A stretch of DNA of 64,000 bases. It comes from Parapedobacter koreensis (GTDB taxonomy: Bacteria; Bacteroidota; Bacteroidia; Sphingobacteriales; Sphingobacteriaceae). This document shows, in pieces, positions 25,791-34,614 of the stretch (positions within the stretch are counted from its first letter, which is position 1; each line of letters opens with the position of its first letter). The notes under the pieces are model-generated. The model made no database searches. It was not told the origin of the DNA and saw nothing but the letters and a program-made list of their open reading frames with translations. The stretch is from positions 278,035-342,034 of the forward strand of contig NZ_FNZR01000007.1 of NCBI RefSeq assembly GCF_900109365.1, given 5' to 3'. Made by a program: the position numbers and the translations under genes.

Positions 25791-27269
25791 CTAATACTTG
25801 GCAGGCTGACCTTTAGCCGGCGTTGAGTTCTTGATAAATACCCGGAGATCTTCATTAGCCGTTTCCAAATCCTGTTTCCGCAAGTACATCATGTGGCCAC
25901 TGCGGTATCCTTTGAAGCTCGTCCTGTCCAGCAATCGTCCAGAAGGATCCATCTGCCACAGGTTATATTTGGCATTGAAGTAATCACATGCACCATCATA
26001 ATATCCCGATTGCACCATCACGTGCAGGTATGGATTTTGTGCCATGGCCTGGCGCAAGTTTAATCCCGTGTTGTCATTGCTTCTATCCCATGGATGCACC
26101 GGGCCAAACATGTTGTATTTGACGTCCGTATTGTATTTCAGGTGATTCTTGTAGTAATAATTGATGGCCGGTGTGAATGAGTGCAACCAAGAAGTCAATT
26201 CGGCAGCATAGTCCGGGCGTTCGCCACCTTCTTTAAAGTCGATACCCAAATACCGCGAATCCAGCCGCCCAACATTGTACCCCCGACCCCGCAATAATTC
26301 CTTCCAGAAGAATGAGGTCGTGATATCAAAATTATGCTGTAGAATCACGGTCTTGGCTATACCGGAATAGCGGGACATTTTTTCCGCAATTTGTTCGCGT
26401 TCCTGCTGGGGCAAGCTTCCACCTTTGGCGATTGCCGGAATCAGCTCATTCATTGTAAATTGCTCCACCTCGGGCAGCACGTCAGTCAAGTCCTTTTGTT
26501 GCAGGTCTGCCGGTAATGCTTTATGGAACCATGCCGCCGCGGCATAATAAGGCCAACGAAGGGCTTTCTCCAACGCTGCACCCCTATCGATGCCCAAGTC
26601 GGTCGGCGAAACGAGCACTACACCATTCAGGTACATCCACTGCGAATTTTGCAGTTCCAATGCCAAGCCGGATACCCGCGTTGTCCCATAGCTTTCGCCA
26701 ATAAGGTACTTGGGCGATGGCCATCTGTTCTTTCTTGTGACAAACGTATTCAGCCATTCTGCCAAGTACTTAATATCCGCATTCGTGCCAAAAAACTGCT
26801 TCCGATCAGCGTCTTTATCCAAGATGCGGGAATATCCGGTATTGACCGGATCCACGAAGACGATGTCTGCCACATCCAGTATGGAATATGGGTTTTCTTT
26901 AATACCATAAGGCTGCACGGGATAGCCTTCGTCATCGATGTTTAGCAGCCGGGGGCCGGTATACGCAATATGCATCCATACAGAACCCGATCCCGGTCCG
27001 CCATTGAAGGAAATAACCAATGGCCGCGTATCCCTGTCCTTTACGTCGCTCCGTTCGTAGTAGGTGTAATGCACTGCGGCGATAGGTTTACCCTCGGCAT
27101 CCCACACAGGCTGGGTTCCGGTTGTTGCCGTATAGCCAAAGCGCTGCCCCTTGATCGTCACTTCGTGCGTAGTCACCACCGTTGAGTCAGCCAACGGAAT
27201 CCGCTGAGCTTTTAGATCTACGGCATGCAGCACCGACAGCAATAACATCATTAACATTGTCCTTCTCAT
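25791..27269 (-). CDS. S10-type serine carboxypeptidase-like protein, paralogue B2
   Basis: Fourth S10 copy, 492 residues, separated from the other three by about 9 kb. It has a signal peptide, NGGPG, Ser193 in GESYG, the aspartate in YYDGACDYFN and the histidine in SGHMMYL. It is subtype B and closest to the 13387-14877 copy through most of its length, which points to duplication between the two SusC/SusD units. It starts 93 bp after SusD3, across a strong hairpin, and is followed at 9 bp by the TPR-peptidase gene. Confidence 0.9.
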   Translation of the reverse strand: MRRTMLMMLLLSVLHAVDLKAQRIPLADSTVVTTHEVTIKGQRFGYTATTGTQPVWDAEGKPIAAVHYTYYERSDVKDRDTRPLVISFNGGPGSGSVWMHIAYTGPRLLNIDDEGYPVQPYGIKENPYSILDVADIVFVDPVNTGYSRILDKDADRKQFFGTNADIKYLAEWLNTFVTRKNRWPSPKYLIGESYGTTRVSGLALELQNSQWMYLNGVVLVSPTDLGIDRGAALEKALRWPYYAAAAWFHKALPADLQQKDLTDVLPEVEQFTMNELIPAIAKGGSLPQQEREQIAEKMSRYSGIAKTVILQHNFDITTSFFWKELLRGRGYNVGRLDSRYLGIDFKEGGERPDYAAELTSWLHSFTPAINYYYKNHLKYNTDVKYNMFGPVHPWDRSNDNTGLNLRQAMAQNPYLHVMVQSGYYDGACDYFNAKYNLWQMDPSGRLLDRTSFKGYRSGHMMYLRKQDLETANEDLRVFIKNSTPAKGQPAKY

Positions 27270-27300
27270 AATAGTCTATTGATTTAAAAAGCGATTAGCA

Positions 27301-27338
27301 AAATAAAAATTATCGCATCCCTGCGATGCAGGGATGCG
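27301..27338 (-). terminator. Intercistronic hairpin with T-tract between susD3 and the S10 gene
   Basis: A perfect 11-bp stem (CGCATCCCTGC pairing with GCAGGGATGCG, 3-nt loop) followed on the minus strand by ATAATTTTTATTTT. It is terminator-like but lies inside an apparent operon, so it probably lowers expression of the peptidase genes relative to susC3/susD3. Confidence 0.7.
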
Positions 27339-27362
27339 TTTGAATGTATTAGCAATCCTTAA

Positions 27363-28889
27363 TTATTGCCTCGTATCCCAAAATGCCCGCTCAAGCAACG
27401 ACGAACGTTGCGTCATGTGCGGGTTATTGTTGATTTCGGATTGTGCATAAGGCAATAGCCGCGGCACTTCATCATAGATTGCCGCCGGTTGTTGGTGTGG
27501 CACCAAGCTCGGGTATCCCGTCCTGCGGTAATCCGTCCATGGTTCTACCAACACCGCATAGTTTGCCACATACTTTTCGTTGATGATTTGCTCCAACCGT
27601 TGCTCATTGGTACCGCTGAGCGTACCATGGGCAGCCAAATAGCCGTCGATTTCTGCCTGCTCCATCCCGGCTTCCAGCATGGATGCCCGGACACCCTCCG
27701 CAAAAAACGCATTGGCATCACCAGGTGCACTATATAACAGCGCAGCCTCGGCTCGAATGAAGTTATATTCAGCATACGTCAGCAGCCGGGCAGGGCCATC
27801 CCCACCATACGTGATTGCACCATCCTGCAAACTGCCATTGGGGTTTATCCGCGCCGGATCAACCGGCGAAGCGTTTCCGTAAACGTACGAATGGATGCGT
27901 GAATAGGCCGAAGACGGCTCGTTGTCCAAGAAACTGGCTCCCCGATAGGTAGCTGGGCTTGAATTATACGGGAATGGCACGAAATACGCGCGCCTACGCG
28001 GATCATCGTTGCTGTTCATCAAATCCACCAGGAACCTATTCGGATAAAATTGGTTCCTGAACTGGCCATTTTCCATGCTGTACAACGGGTTTTGGCGCTG
28101 TGATTCTGCCAGAAAAGGCATTTTGAAACTGTCATCATTGCTTTCCATGAATTGCGCACCGCTGTTGACCAACGCGGAAATCTGCTGGGAAGCAAATGCA
28201 GCATCCTTCGCGCTGTAATGCAAAAATATCCGCAGTTTTAAGGTATTGCCGAATTTCTCCCATTTTTCCTGGGCCGAAGGCCAGTCATTGCTCGCATAGA
28301 TGGTCGAGTATTGATTGGGCGACAAGGTGGAAGTAGGGGCATTGATGTTGGCAATACCGTCATCAATCAACCGGATCAGGTCGGCATATATCGCTTCATC
28401 GTCGTCCACTTCAGGATACAAATTCTCTGAATGTTTCGCGGCATTGAAATAAGGGACATCTCCCCAGGAATCCACCACAATTTGATAGATATACGCTTTC
28501 AGCAACTTAGCTACGCCGGCATAATGTGGGTTACCGGACTCCTCAGCCTTGTCAATCAGCAATTGCGCATCGCTCAATGCCGTCCCGAATATCCGTACCC
28601 ACTGGCCGTTTACATCGGAGTCATTGATGTTATACCGTTCGTATTCCCGGAAGGTACCGAAGCCGGTATTCGGACCATGGCCGCTGAATTGTTGGGCCAA
28701 AAGTGACGCATAACGGAATAAATCACTTGCGCCCATATAACCCACATTGACGGTCACCGAAGGCAACAACTGGGTGATCTGCACATCGGTCACATTATTG
28801 GGGTCATCATTTACATCAAGAAACTTCTCGCATGACCCGAAAAGCACAACACTTGTCGTCAGTAAAATATAAAATAGCTTCTTTTTCAT
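27363..28889 (-). CDS. SusD3: SusD-like lipoprotein (SusD-like_2 type)
   Basis: Surface lipoprotein partner of SusC3. The signal peptide MKKKLFYILLTTSVVLFGSC ends in a lipobox and is followed by LDVNDDPNNVTDVQITQLLPS. This N-DDPN start and the GHGPNTGFG segment are typical of the SusD-like_2 subgroup, which differs from the RagB-type SusD1, SusD2 and SusD4. The C-terminal part has YANYAVLVEPWTDYRRTGYP, the subgroup counterpart of the usual ERR motif. It begins 30 bp after SusC3. The ligand is unknown. Confidence 0.92.
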   Translation of the reverse strand: MKKKLFYILLTTSVVLFGSCEKFLDVNDDPNNVTDVQITQLLPSVTVNVGYMGASDLFRYASLLAQQFSGHGPNTGFGTFREYERYNINDSDVNGQWVRIFGTALSDAQLLIDKAEESGNPHYAGVAKLLKAYIYQIVVDSWGDVPYFNAAKHSENLYPEVDDDEAIYADLIRLIDDGIANINAPTSTLSPNQYSTIYASNDWPSAQEKWEKFGNTLKLRIFLHYSAKDAAFASQQISALVNSGAQFMESNDDSFKMPFLAESQRQNPLYSMENGQFRNQFYPNRFLVDLMNSNDDPRRRAYFVPFPYNSSPATYRGASFLDNEPSSAYSRIHSYVYGNASPVDPARINPNGSLQDGAITYGGDGPARLLTYAEYNFIRAEAALLYSAPGDANAFFAEGVRASMLEAGMEQAEIDGYLAAHGTLSGTNEQRLEQIINEKYVANYAVLVEPWTDYRRTGYPSLVPHQQPAAIYDEVPRLLPYAQSEINNNPHMTQRSSLLERAFWDTRQ

Positions 28890-28919
28890 CTCTTTTAACT
28901 TTAATCTTTGGTCTCCAAT

Positions 28920-31900
28920 TTAGAGCGTTAAACGAATACTACCACCGATGGTACGAGCTGTGGGTTGGATACCAAACTCCAATCCCCGTGCATTGCTAAT
29001 CCCCAGCAGGTTTTGCTCAGGATCAAGGTGCGGATAATTCGGTGCATACATGAATAAGTTGCGCCCATAAACCGACAGGTTAACCGCTTTGATGACCTTT
29101 TGGTTGCCCAAGAGCCGTACCGGCAATCGGTAAGACAGGTTGGCCTCACGAAGCTTCACGAATGTAGCATCCAATACGTAGCCTTCCCAAGCCACGTATT
29201 TGCCCTGCAAGCCATAGTATTGTTGCGCCGTGACGGGGATATTATTCGGTGTACCGTCTTCCAGCACGCCTTCAAAGATATACGGGGTACTGGGTGTGCC
29301 ATCGGCATTAAACCTCGGGTGTTCAGCAGTTTCCGCTGCAACGCCATTGATCTGCAAATCGCCAATCGTCCGCGACAGTTGGTCGCCCTTATATTTGAAG
29401 TCAAACAAGAAGGAGAAGGTAAAGTCTTTAAACGTAAGCGTGTTGTTCCAGCCCAGCACGAATTTCGGATTGGGGTTTCCTACCCGTTGCACCGCCGATG
29501 TTGGCCGGGGCAATCCATTGGCGCCGATGATCATTTGCCCGTCATTGTTCCGTTGATAGGCATTAGACCAGATTTGGCCGTATTCCTCCCCGGAAACTAA
29601 GCGAATATTCGGTGACGTAAATCCACCGAGGGAAATGTTATCTACGCCGGGAGCCAGCTCTTCGACGATGGATTTGAAGGTGGTAAAGTTAAATGAGGCA
29701 TCCCAGTTGAAATTTTCCTTTTTAATTGGCACCACCCTTAGCAGCAGTTCAAGACCCTTTGTGGACAATTTACCCGCATTGGTCGTTACGCTGGTGAAAC
29801 CCGATGAAGAAGGAACCGGTACGGAAAAAATCAGATTCCGGGTATCACGCCTATACACAGACCCATCCAAAAACACCCGCCCGCTGAACAGGGAAACTTC
29901 CGTTCCCAATTCAATTTCACGGGTAAACTCCGGTTGCAACTGCGGGTTGCCCGCACCATTATTTAGCGTATAGCCCGCTAAGCCATTAAACGGGAAATTG
30001 ACAGCGGTAGATCCCAAGCCATCGCCTGCACTAGCCCTGCCGTAATAGGTGTTGGTATCATAAGGTCCCGTACCTTTACCCACTTCACCGATGTTTGCCC
30101 GGATTTTGAGTGACGACAACACATCCGATTTCAGTGAAGGAAATGCTTCGGTAGGCACCCAGCTTATCGCCAGCGCGGGATAAAAAATTGACCGATTGCC
30201 GGGCGCTAATGTCGAGGAAAAATCATTCCGCGCCTTGACGTTTACCGAAAGGAAGTTTTTGTAGTCTACTACCAGATCCGCAAAGACGCCAACAGCACGT
30301 TGTTCCGTAATGGATCCGGATGGATTGAAAGTCAAAAAGTTTCGTTGGTTAGCAAAACCAGGTAATACAATCCCCAATCCTACAGCCGATACACTGCTAC
30401 TGTAATTGGCGATGATCTCATTTCCCACTGTGGCCAAAACGTTAATGTCTTCGCCGATTTTCCGATTGCCGGTCACCGTAAAGTATGAATTGATATTTCT
30501 AACAGTGCTCGATTGATCGGACAAACCTCCAGCTCCGGCTGAGTTGGTATTCGCATTGCTTCGCACGCCCATGTCGTCGAAACCCTTTGACGCACTATTG
30601 AACACATCCGCGCCCACTTTCAAGTCAGCTTGCAACCAATCCAAGATGTCATACTTCAGATTTACGTTGCCATAGAACCGATTGACCTCTCTCCGATTCG
30701 TGATGTGATTTATGGACCAATAGGGATGATCTTCTGCGGCATACCACAATTGGTTGCCTTCTTCATCCTCATAGGGTAGGTTCGTTAAATCGTAGCTCCG
30801 TGGGGCATAGATGCCCCGCCATAGCGGATTAGCGCCTTGGTTACCGGATTGTGTCCGGTCTGATGAGTTATTTGTATACGAAAATGAGGTGCCGATTTTT
30901 AGTTTGTCCGAAACCTGCGTACCTACATTAACGGACAAGTTATTCCGTGTCAGCTCGTTATTGGGCACCAAGCCAGTCTCTTTGGTATAGCCATACGAAA
31001 TGCGATAATCGTATCTATCGGTCGCCCCTGAAAAACTGAGGTCGTTTTGGGACGAGATCGAATTTTGCAGGATGTCCCGAATATTATCGGGATACGCACG
31101 CAGCACTTCGTCTTCACCAAACCAGTTCCGGACGGTTTGTCCTTCTATCCTTGGCCCCCACGATCCGGCCACGTTGTTGATGTAGTTGCCGTTACTGCCC
31201 TGCGCATACTCGTTTTGGAAATCGGGGAAACGGCTCACCGTACCCACCGCCGTGTTTGTTCCCACATTCACTTGGTTGCGTGTACCCTGCTTTCCTTTTT
31301 TCGTCGTAATCAGAATGACCCCCGAAGCGGCCCGTGAGCCATACAGCACCGTTGCTGCTGCACCCTTAAGCACGCTGATGTTTTCGATATCCTGCGGATT
31401 GATATCCGATATCCGGCTGGAGTTAACAACGCCCGTGTTCACCGAATTGCCTCCGCCTGAATTATCCAAAGGTATACCATCCACCACATATAGCGGTTGG
31501 TTGCTTCCTGTAAATGTGGAAAAACCACGAATCGTTACGTTAGAGCCTGCGAAGCCACCACCAGCGCCACTGACCTGTACACCAGCGACTTTTCCAGACA
31601 AGGCATTGGTGACGTCGGTCGTTGGCGATTTAGCCAATTCTTCGCTCTTCATCTCACTGACTCCGTAGCCCAGTGTCTTCCTATCGCGTTGGATACCGAA
31701 TGACGTAACCACCACTTCTTCAAGCTCTGAAAACGATTCATCCAACACCACCGTAATCGACCGGTTATTCGTGACGGTCACTTCTTTCGCTTCATAACCG
31801 ATAAACGACACGACCAGCACCGAGTTTACGGGTACGGTCAAGGTAAAACGGCCTGCCGCATCGGTATTAGTACCCCGGCCGGCAACGCCCTTTACGTTTA

Positions 31901-32381
31901 CAGATGCTTGCGTCAGCACGTTGCCCTGTTTATCCATCACCACTCCACTGACGGTCACGTCATCCTGCACCGGTTCCGTCGTTGCTTCAGCAGGGACGTT
32001 CTTCCTTATTGCTTTCTTATTTTCGGCCACCATGATGGTACCCGACATCATTTTGTATTGAAGCAGCCATTGGTCGGAAATCTTGTCCAATGCATCATTC
32101 AAGGTTGCATCCTTGACATCAATGTCCATGGAAGCGGATTTATCGATTGTATCGTCGCTATACAAAAATCGATAATTGGTTTGCTTCGCTATTTCAGCAA
32201 AAACACGATCCACTTTGACATTTTTCATGGAGAGCGTGATTTTTTGGGCCCTGCCTTCGGCGTGGACACCAATCACCATTACCAGCATCATAAAAAAGAT
32301 CATTTTCATGATTAGCAGTGTTTTTTTTAAGATTGAACCAGCGGATGTACCTGATTTTTTGTAAAATAAAAAGTAATGCAT
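28920..32381 (-). CDS. SusC3: TonB-dependent outer-membrane transporter with STN signalling domain
   Basis: SusC-family importer of about 1150 residues. An STN domain (VKVDRVFAEIAKQTNYRFLY) precedes a carboxypeptidase-regulatory-like domain (VTVSGVVMDKQGNVLTQASV), the plug (NVTIRGFSTFTGSNQPLYVV) and the barrel. I chose the ATG at 32381 (MHYFLFYKKSG) rather than an in-frame ATG four codons upstream because the bases around it align with the starts of SusC1 and SusC2. With FecR2 and the ECF sigma factor immediately upstream, this is a standard transporter-sensor unit: ligand binding signals through STN to FecR2 and releases sigma. Confidence 0.96.
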   Translation of the reverse strand: MHYFLFYKKSGTSAGSILKKTLLIMKMIFFMMLVMVIGVHAEGRAQKITLSMKNVKVDRVFAEIAKQTNYRFLYSDDTIDKSASMDIDVKDATLNDALDKISDQWLLQYKMMSGTIMVAENKKAIRKNVPAEATTEPVQDDVTVSGVVMDKQGNVLTQASVNVKGVAGRGTNTDAAGRFTLTVPVNSVLVVSFIGYEAKEVTVTNNRSITVVLDESFSELEEVVVTSFGIQRDRKTLGYGVSEMKSEELAKSPTTDVTNALSGKVAGVQVSGAGGGFAGSNVTIRGFSTFTGSNQPLYVVDGIPLDNSGGGNSVNTGVVNSSRISDINPQDIENISVLKGAAATVLYGSRAASGVILITTKKGKQGTRNQVNVGTNTAVGTVSRFPDFQNEYAQGSNGNYINNVAGSWGPRIEGQTVRNWFGEDEVLRAYPDNIRDILQNSISSQNDLSFSGATDRYDYRISYGYTKETGLVPNNELTRNNLSVNVGTQVSDKLKIGTSFSYTNNSSDRTQSGNQGANPLWRGIYAPRSYDLTNLPYEDEEGNQLWYAAEDHPYWSINHITNRREVNRFYGNVNLKYDILDWLQADLKVGADVFNSASKGFDDMGVRSNANTNSAGAGGLSDQSSTVRNINSYFTVTGNRKIGEDINVLATVGNEIIANYSSSVSAVGLGIVLPGFANQRNFLTFNPSGSITEQRAVGVFADLVVDYKNFLSVNVKARNDFSSTLAPGNRSIFYPALAISWVPTEAFPSLKSDVLSSLKIRANIGEVGKGTGPYDTNTYYGRASAGDGLGSTAVNFPFNGLAGYTLNNGAGNPQLQPEFTREIELGTEVSLFSGRVFLDGSVYRRDTRNLIFSVPVPSSSGFTSVTTNAGKLSTKGLELLLRVVPIKKENFNWDASFNFTTFKSIVEELAPGVDNISLGGFTSPNIRLVSGEEYGQIWSNAYQRNNDGQMIIGANGLPRPTSAVQRVGNPNPKFVLGWNNTLTFKDFTFSFLFDFKYKGDQLSRTIGDLQINGVAAETAEHPRFNADGTPSTPYIFEGVLEDGTPNNIPVTAQQYYGLQGKYVAWEGYVLDATFVKLREANLSYRLPVRLLGNQKVIKAVNLSVYGRNLFMYAPNYPHLDPEQNLLGISNARGLEFGIQPTARTIGGSIRLTL

Positions 32382-32388
32382 ACTTTTA
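32356..32388 (+). promoter_or_regulatory. Antisense promoter overlapping the susC3 start codon
   Basis: TTTTTG (ending at 32361), exactly 19 bp, then TACTTTTA (32381-32388). It overlaps the first codons of susC3 on the opposite strand, as at susC1 and susC2. Confidence 0.55.
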
Positions 32389-32392
32389 TGCA

Positions 32393-32476
32393 ATTGAGGT
32401 TAATTGAATAAGTTAGTTAAACACCTTTAAGATTTAGCCTTATCAGGGAGTGCGCCAACACTCCCGACTTTTTCTT
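32393..32476 (+). ncRNA. Predicted cis-antisense RNA to the susC3 leader (DonS-like)
   Basis: Predicted RNA of about 84 nt covering the fecR2-susC3 leader in antisense, from the TACTTTTA box to a hairpin with T-tract. It keeps the AATTGAGG and TTAGCCTT segments seen at the other loci. Expression is inferred from layout and three-fold conservation. Confidence 0.55.
32446..32476 (+). terminator. Hairpin with T-tract in the susC3 leader
   Basis: A perfect 7-bp stem GGGAGTG pairing with CACTCCC and a 6-nt loop, followed on the plus strand by GACTTTTTCTT. The loop is one base shorter than at susC1 and susC2. Confidence 0.68.
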
Positions 32477-32544
32477 AATCAAGTCAAGTTGGATGGTAAT
32501 TGCTGTCTTTCATTATTCAGTTAGTTTGGTTTTATAATCTGTAA

Positions 32545-33693
32545 TTATTCAAATGCGATAGTCACGGTATTCCCTTCAATCGTAAAAACCGCCCCGCTCA
32601 CATAGCTCAGCATCTCCAATACCTGCGAGATATTCACATCCCGCCGGATAGCGCCGCTATATCCTTTGTTAGCAGGGTAAGCGCTTTCATATTTCACTTC
32701 CACATCATACCATCGCGATAGCTGGCCCATGATTTCATCAATATTATCACGTTTAAAATAAAAATCACCCTGCTTCCACGCGATGGCCTTGTCAATGTTT
32801 GCGGGCTGTACCGTAATCTGCTCGCCTACCTTCGCCTCCTGCCCCGGTGCCAGCACCCGTTCTCCTGTCGGATTCGATACCCGCACAGATCCTTCCACCA
32901 ACGTGGCAGACATCACATCCCGGTACGCATTGATGTTGAAATGGGTGCCCAGCACCTCCACTTTATTGCCATTCACATTCACATGAAAAGGCTTTTTAGC
33001 ATCGTGAGCCACTTCAAAATAGGCTTCCCCCTGTAGAAAAACCTCCCGGCTGCCTTGTCCGAAATGCACCGGAAAACGCAACTCCGACATTGCGTTTAAC
33101 CAGACTTTCGTTCCGTCCGATAACGTAATCTGGAATGTTCCTGCCTTAGGCACCACCAAGGTATTATAGATCAGTTCTCCCGTAGCTGTTGTTCCCTTCG
33201 CATACGTTACCTGCCCACCACTGTTGATAATCTGTGTACCATCCCGCTCTTCCAATCCGCTACGATAGGCCTCCAAATCCACTAGACGACCATCGGAAAG
33301 CCGCAATAGCGCCCTATCTCCTCCCGGTGCCACATCATTGATATACCGATTATTCGAAGCGGTTTCCAGTTCGGGGGTTGTTTTCGTTGAAAACCTAGCC
33401 CACGAAAAAGCAACCACTGCAATTGCTGCCGCAATGCCGGTAACCTTGGCTATCCGCTTCCACCGATTCTTTCTATTCCGCATTGTCAAACGTTCCCAAC
33501 CGGCGGCAACATCGATGCTGTTCAAAAATTCCATATCCGAAACGGATTGTCGCCCACGGAATGAAGCCAGCACTTCTTCGTTTTTCGGTGACTCTTCCAG
33601 CCATTGCTGAAGGGCCGCCATCTCGTCCTCCGAAAGGTTATTCTGTAGGTATTTACTGACCAATTGTGCTACTTGGTACGTTTTCGAATCCAT
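32545..33693 (-). CDS. FecR2: FecR-family anti-sigma regulator
   Basis: Inner-membrane anti-sigma factor for the sigma gene immediately upstream. It has a cytoplasmic N-terminal helical region, a membrane segment near residues 80-103 (RIAKVTGIAAAIAVVAFSWA), a FecR domain with GTFQITLSDGTKVWLNAMSELRFPVHFG, and a C-terminal DUF4974-type domain (EIMGQLSRWYDVEVKYES). Its layout matches FecR1 closely, and both end in a segment on SYASGA/SYVSGA. Order sigma, FecR2, SusC3, SusD3 is the textbook arrangement for a TonB-linked trans-envelope signalling unit. Confidence 0.95.
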   Translation of the reverse strand: MDSKTYQVAQLVSKYLQNNLSEDEMAALQQWLEESPKNEEVLASFRGRQSVSDMEFLNSIDVAAGWERLTMRNRKNRWKRIAKVTGIAAAIAVVAFSWARFSTKTTPELETASNNRYINDVAPGGDRALLRLSDGRLVDLEAYRSGLEERDGTQIINSGGQVTYAKGTTATGELIYNTLVVPKAGTFQITLSDGTKVWLNAMSELRFPVHFGQGSREVFLQGEAYFEVAHDAKKPFHVNVNGNKVEVLGTHFNINAYRDVMSATLVEGSVRVSNPTGERVLAPGQEAKVGEQITVQPANIDKAIAWKQGDFYFKRDNIDEIMGQLSRWYDVEVKYESAYPANKGYSGAIRRDVNISQVLEMLSYVSGAVFTIEGNTVTIAFE

Positions 33694-33794
33694 TTATGTC
33701 TTTATTGTGCAATTGCGCATAAGAGACTATGCATCATGCTGTGGAAGCTGTAAGATTTAATGATTTTTGCCCGCTGGCTTCCGTTTTATTTATT

Positions 33795-33829
33795 AAGAAA
33801 CCGAAAGCGGGCTATCGGATGACAAGAAA
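33795..33829 (-). promoter_or_regulatory. Conserved promoter-like element upstream of fecR2
   Basis: On the minus strand TTTTCTTGTCATCC, then GTTTCTTAATA, with GTTTCTT beginning 22 bp after the G of GTCA, as at fecR1. It lies just after the sigma stop codon, so fecR2 could be transcribed from its own promoter as well as from that of sigma. Confidence 0.45.
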
Positions 33830-33833
33830 ACAA

Positions 33834-34373
33834 TTATTTATCAAAAAAAAGCAAAATCAGCCCAAGAAGTTCCGGATTAAATTTGCTTTTGATGATTTTT
33901 ATTCCCCGTTGTTTTTGGGTCTTTACGGTATTGATGCTAATATTCAATTTTTCTGCAATCTTGAAATTGGATAGCCCTTCCAAATAGCCTAAGCGGAAAA
34001 CCTGCCGGCAAGCGTCAGGCATAGCCTGTATGATACGGTGAATTTCATCCATCACTTCGGATCGGATAATTTTGGCCATCACGTGTGATTCCTCAAAATC
34101 TTCCGGCCGGTAATAGCCTAAAAAACGTTGCACGACTCTCTCATGGCGGGAAAGATTAAAACAAGCATTCCGCACCGAACTGTATAAAAAGTTCTTTATC
34201 GCGATATCATCTTCAACAATCGCATCATGGTTTTTCAAGTAAGCCATGAATGCATCCTGAACAATGTCTTCAGCCAAATCCCTATCGTGCACAAGCTGCC
34301 AAGCAAAATGGCAAAGTCGCGGATAGTACTTCTTAAATAACGCTTCAGGTAACAAGGTGTAATTATCTTCCAT
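33834..34373 (-). CDS. ECF RNA polymerase sigma factor
   Basis: A 179-residue sigma-70 factor of the extracytoplasmic-function group. Region 2 is visible in LFKKYYPRLCHFAWQLVHDRDLAEDIVQDAF (about residues 12-45) and region 4 with its helix-turn-helix in YLEGLSNFKIAEKLNISINTVKTQKQRG (about 130-160). It ends in the hydrophobic tail typical of Bacteroidota FecR-linked sigma factors. It heads the FecR2-SusC3-SusD3 transcript and diverges from the Mrp operon. It is the only intact sigma gene in the window, although two fecR genes are present, so it may serve both. Confidence 0.95.
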   Translation of the reverse strand: MEDNYTLLPEALFKKYYPRLCHFAWQLVHDRDLAEDIVQDAFMAYLKNHDAIVEDDIAIKNFLYSSVRNACFNLSRHERVVQRFLGYYRPEDFEESHVMAKIIRSEVMDEIHRIIQAMPDACRQVFRLGYLEGLSNFKIAEKLNISINTVKTQKQRGIKIIKSKFNPELLGLILLFFDK

Positions 34374-34563
34374 TTAATTGCGACTGGGATAATCAACATG
34401 ACAAAACTCCACAAAAACCAGTCCCTCCCCCACTTTATTGTATGTTTACAATTGGATGTTCAAATATTAACATTATAAATAGAATTAACAAAAAAAACTT
34501 CCTCAATACACATTACCTTTTTCTCCTCGGCCACGCTTTCTCAACTTTTATATCCCTTTCCTG

Positions 34564-34583
34564 CTAAAATTTATATATTTTAG
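34564..34583. promoter_or_regulatory. AT-rich palindrome upstream of the Mrp operon
   Basis: CTAAAAT and ATTTTAG are perfect 7-bp arms around 6 bp, 32 bp before the mnhA start in the 241-bp sigma/mnhA divergent region. The right arm overlaps TATATTTT, a weak match to the Bacteroidota -7 box. Possible operator or promoter; evidence is thin. Confidence 0.25.
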
Positions 34584-34614
34584 TGGCTTTCCAAGAACTA
34601 AACAAACGTTATTG

